12,357 bases of DNA from assembly GCA_934567115.1 (NCBI GenBank), contig CAKTJA010000026.1:1-12357 (forward strand), in the 5' to 3' direction. The notes under the pieces are model-generated. The model saw only the letters and a program-made list of their open reading frames with translations. It had not been told where the DNA came from and made no database searches. The DNA comes from an uncultured Oscillospiraceae bacterium. Lineage in GTDB: Bacteria > Bacillota > Clostridia > Oscillospirales > Oscillospiraceae. The translations under genes were made by a program, and so were the position numbers. Positions 11,683 through 12,357 of this stretch are shown in pieces; position 1 is the first letter of the stretch; each line of letters begins with the position of its first letter.

Positions 11683-12129
11683 TCAGAACGGAAGCTCTCC
11701 GTCCTCTTCGATTTCGGCAAATCCGCCGCCCGCGGGCGCGGAGTAGGTCTCTGCGGGACTGCCGTAGGCCGGGGGCGAGTAATCGCCGCCGGGGGCGCTG
11801 TCACGCTTGGAGTCGCCGAAATAGATGTTGTCGGCGACCACCTCCGCACTGCGGCGGTTGTTGCCGTCCTTGTCCTTCCAGTCGCGGATCTGAAGCCGGC
11901 CCTCGACCACGGCCATGCGGCCCTTGGTAAAGTACTGGCAGACGAATTCGGCGCTTTGGCGCCAAGCGACGACGTCGATAAAATCCGTCGCCTTTTCCCC
12001 GTTGTCGCGGCTTTTGAAGTCGCGGTCGACCGCGAGGGAGAACGAGGTCACGGCTGTTCCCGACTGCGTGCGGCGCAGCTCGGGATCGCGGGTCAGCCGG
12101 CCCATGATAATAACACGATTGAGCGACAT
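11683..12129 (-). CDS. ssb: Single-stranded DNA-binding protein
   Basis: A 148-aa SSB that coats single-stranded DNA during replication, repair and recombination. The OB fold spans about residues 1-105: MSLNRVIIMGRLTRDPELR, GTAVTSFSLAVDR, DFIDVVAWRQSAEF, KGRMAVVEGRLQIRDW and RRSAEVVADNIYF. It is followed by a Gly/Pro/Ser/Tyr-rich flexible linker and the acidic tail EEDGELPF, which recruits partner proteins. Length is typical of Clostridia. The start at 12129 has AAGGAGG five bases upstream. That SD overlaps the rpsF stop region (10-nt gap), so the two are translationally coupled. Confidence 0.97.
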   Translation of the reverse strand: MSLNRVIIMGRLTRDPELRRTQSGTAVTSFSLAVDRDFKSRDNGEKATDFIDVVAWRQSAEFVCQYFTKGRMAVVEGRLQIRDWKDKDGNNRRSAEVVADNIYFGDSKRDSAPGGDYSPPAYGSPAETYSAPAGGGFAEIEEDGELPF

Positions 12130-12139
12130 GACGTCCTCC

Positions 12140-12357
12140 TTATTCGTCCTTGCAGACGATCATGGAGCGGATAATGCCGTCGGTAATGCGAAGGATACGG
12201 TCCAGCTCTCTGGGGAACTCGGGCGCGCTGGTGAAGGAGATCAACACATAGTGACCCTCGGTGACATAGTTGATCGCGTAGGCGAGCTTGCGCTTGCCCC
12301 ACTCCTCCACTTCCATCGCGGAGCTGTTCTGCTCCACCAGGGTCTTGAACTTCTCGG
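12140..12357 (-). CDS. rpsF: 30S ribosomal protein S6 (N-terminus beyond the window)
   Basis: The visible C-terminal 71 or so residues carry WGKRKLAYAINYVTEGHYVL, then ELDRILRITDGIIRSMIV and a short KDE end, which is the S6 core that contacts S18. The frame runs off the right edge, and about 25 N-terminal residues are missing compared with the usual 95. A GTG at 12335-12337 is internal, not a start. Gene order rpsF-ssb-rpsR is the standard bacterial arrangement. Any S6:S18 autoregulatory leader would lie outside the window. Confidence 0.96.
   Translation of the reverse strand, partial: EKFKTLVEQNSSAMEVEEWGKRKLAYAINYVTEGHYVLISFTSAPEFPRELDRILRITDGIIRSMIVCKDE

Overview
The window looks like chromosomal DNA from a GC-rich member of the Clostridia, most likely an Oscillospiraceae-type gut anaerobe. 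The evidence is strong Shine-Dalgarno (SD) sequences (AAGGAGG type), sigma-A-like promoters, an rpsF-ssb-rpsR operon, a CyuA/YhaM iron-sulfur cysteine desulfidase, an ApbE / NusG_II / Gx-transporter trio and a 'SYERGA' type FolD. This placement is inferred from protein flavour and gene content, not from a search.

Layout. Positions 1-27 hold the terminator of a gene to the left. Positions 185-1618 (minus strand) are rnhA and folD under a good promoter. Back to back with it, a plus-strand promoter (1672-1700) reads into a 382-nt leader and then 5-formyltetrahydrofolate cyclo-ligase (2089-2661) and an L-cysteine desulfidase (2703-3986). Two folate one-carbon genes are therefore divergently transcribed. 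The leader is the most striking thing in the window. Positions 1707-1980 fold into a three-way junction with a 26-position closing helix (24 pairs) and two 15-17 bp arms. It begins at the predicted transcription start, and an extra copy of one closing strand lies just after it. It is either an undescribed structured RNA or a small element with terminal inverted repeats.

Positions 4182-4697 hold an AT-rich orphan gene unlike its neighbours. Next come an N-acyl-D-amino-acid deacylase-like amidohydrolase (4784-6379) and a three-gene membrane/flavin cluster: ApbE lipoprotein, NusG domain II protein and Gx transporter family protein (6490-8415). A nucleoside salvage operon, deoC-deoD-nucleoside kinase (8528-10871), follows under its own extended -10 promoter and ends in a classic terminator (10910-10946).

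The right end is convergent: rpsF (partial), ssb and rpsR on the minus strand (12357 to 11241), closed by a 13-bp hairpin. Between the two convergent terminators lies a second structured block (11031-11166), again a three-way junction, with no coding content I can defend.

Functionally the window is mostly housekeeping: one-carbon metabolism, cysteine catabolism, D-amino acid salvage, flavinylation, deoxynucleoside catabolism, replication and translation. The unusual parts are the two structured intergenic blocks, a FolD that lacks two cyclohydrolase residues, and the low-GC orphan gene. I saw no CRISPR array, tRNA, rRNA, recognisable transposase or prophage gene.
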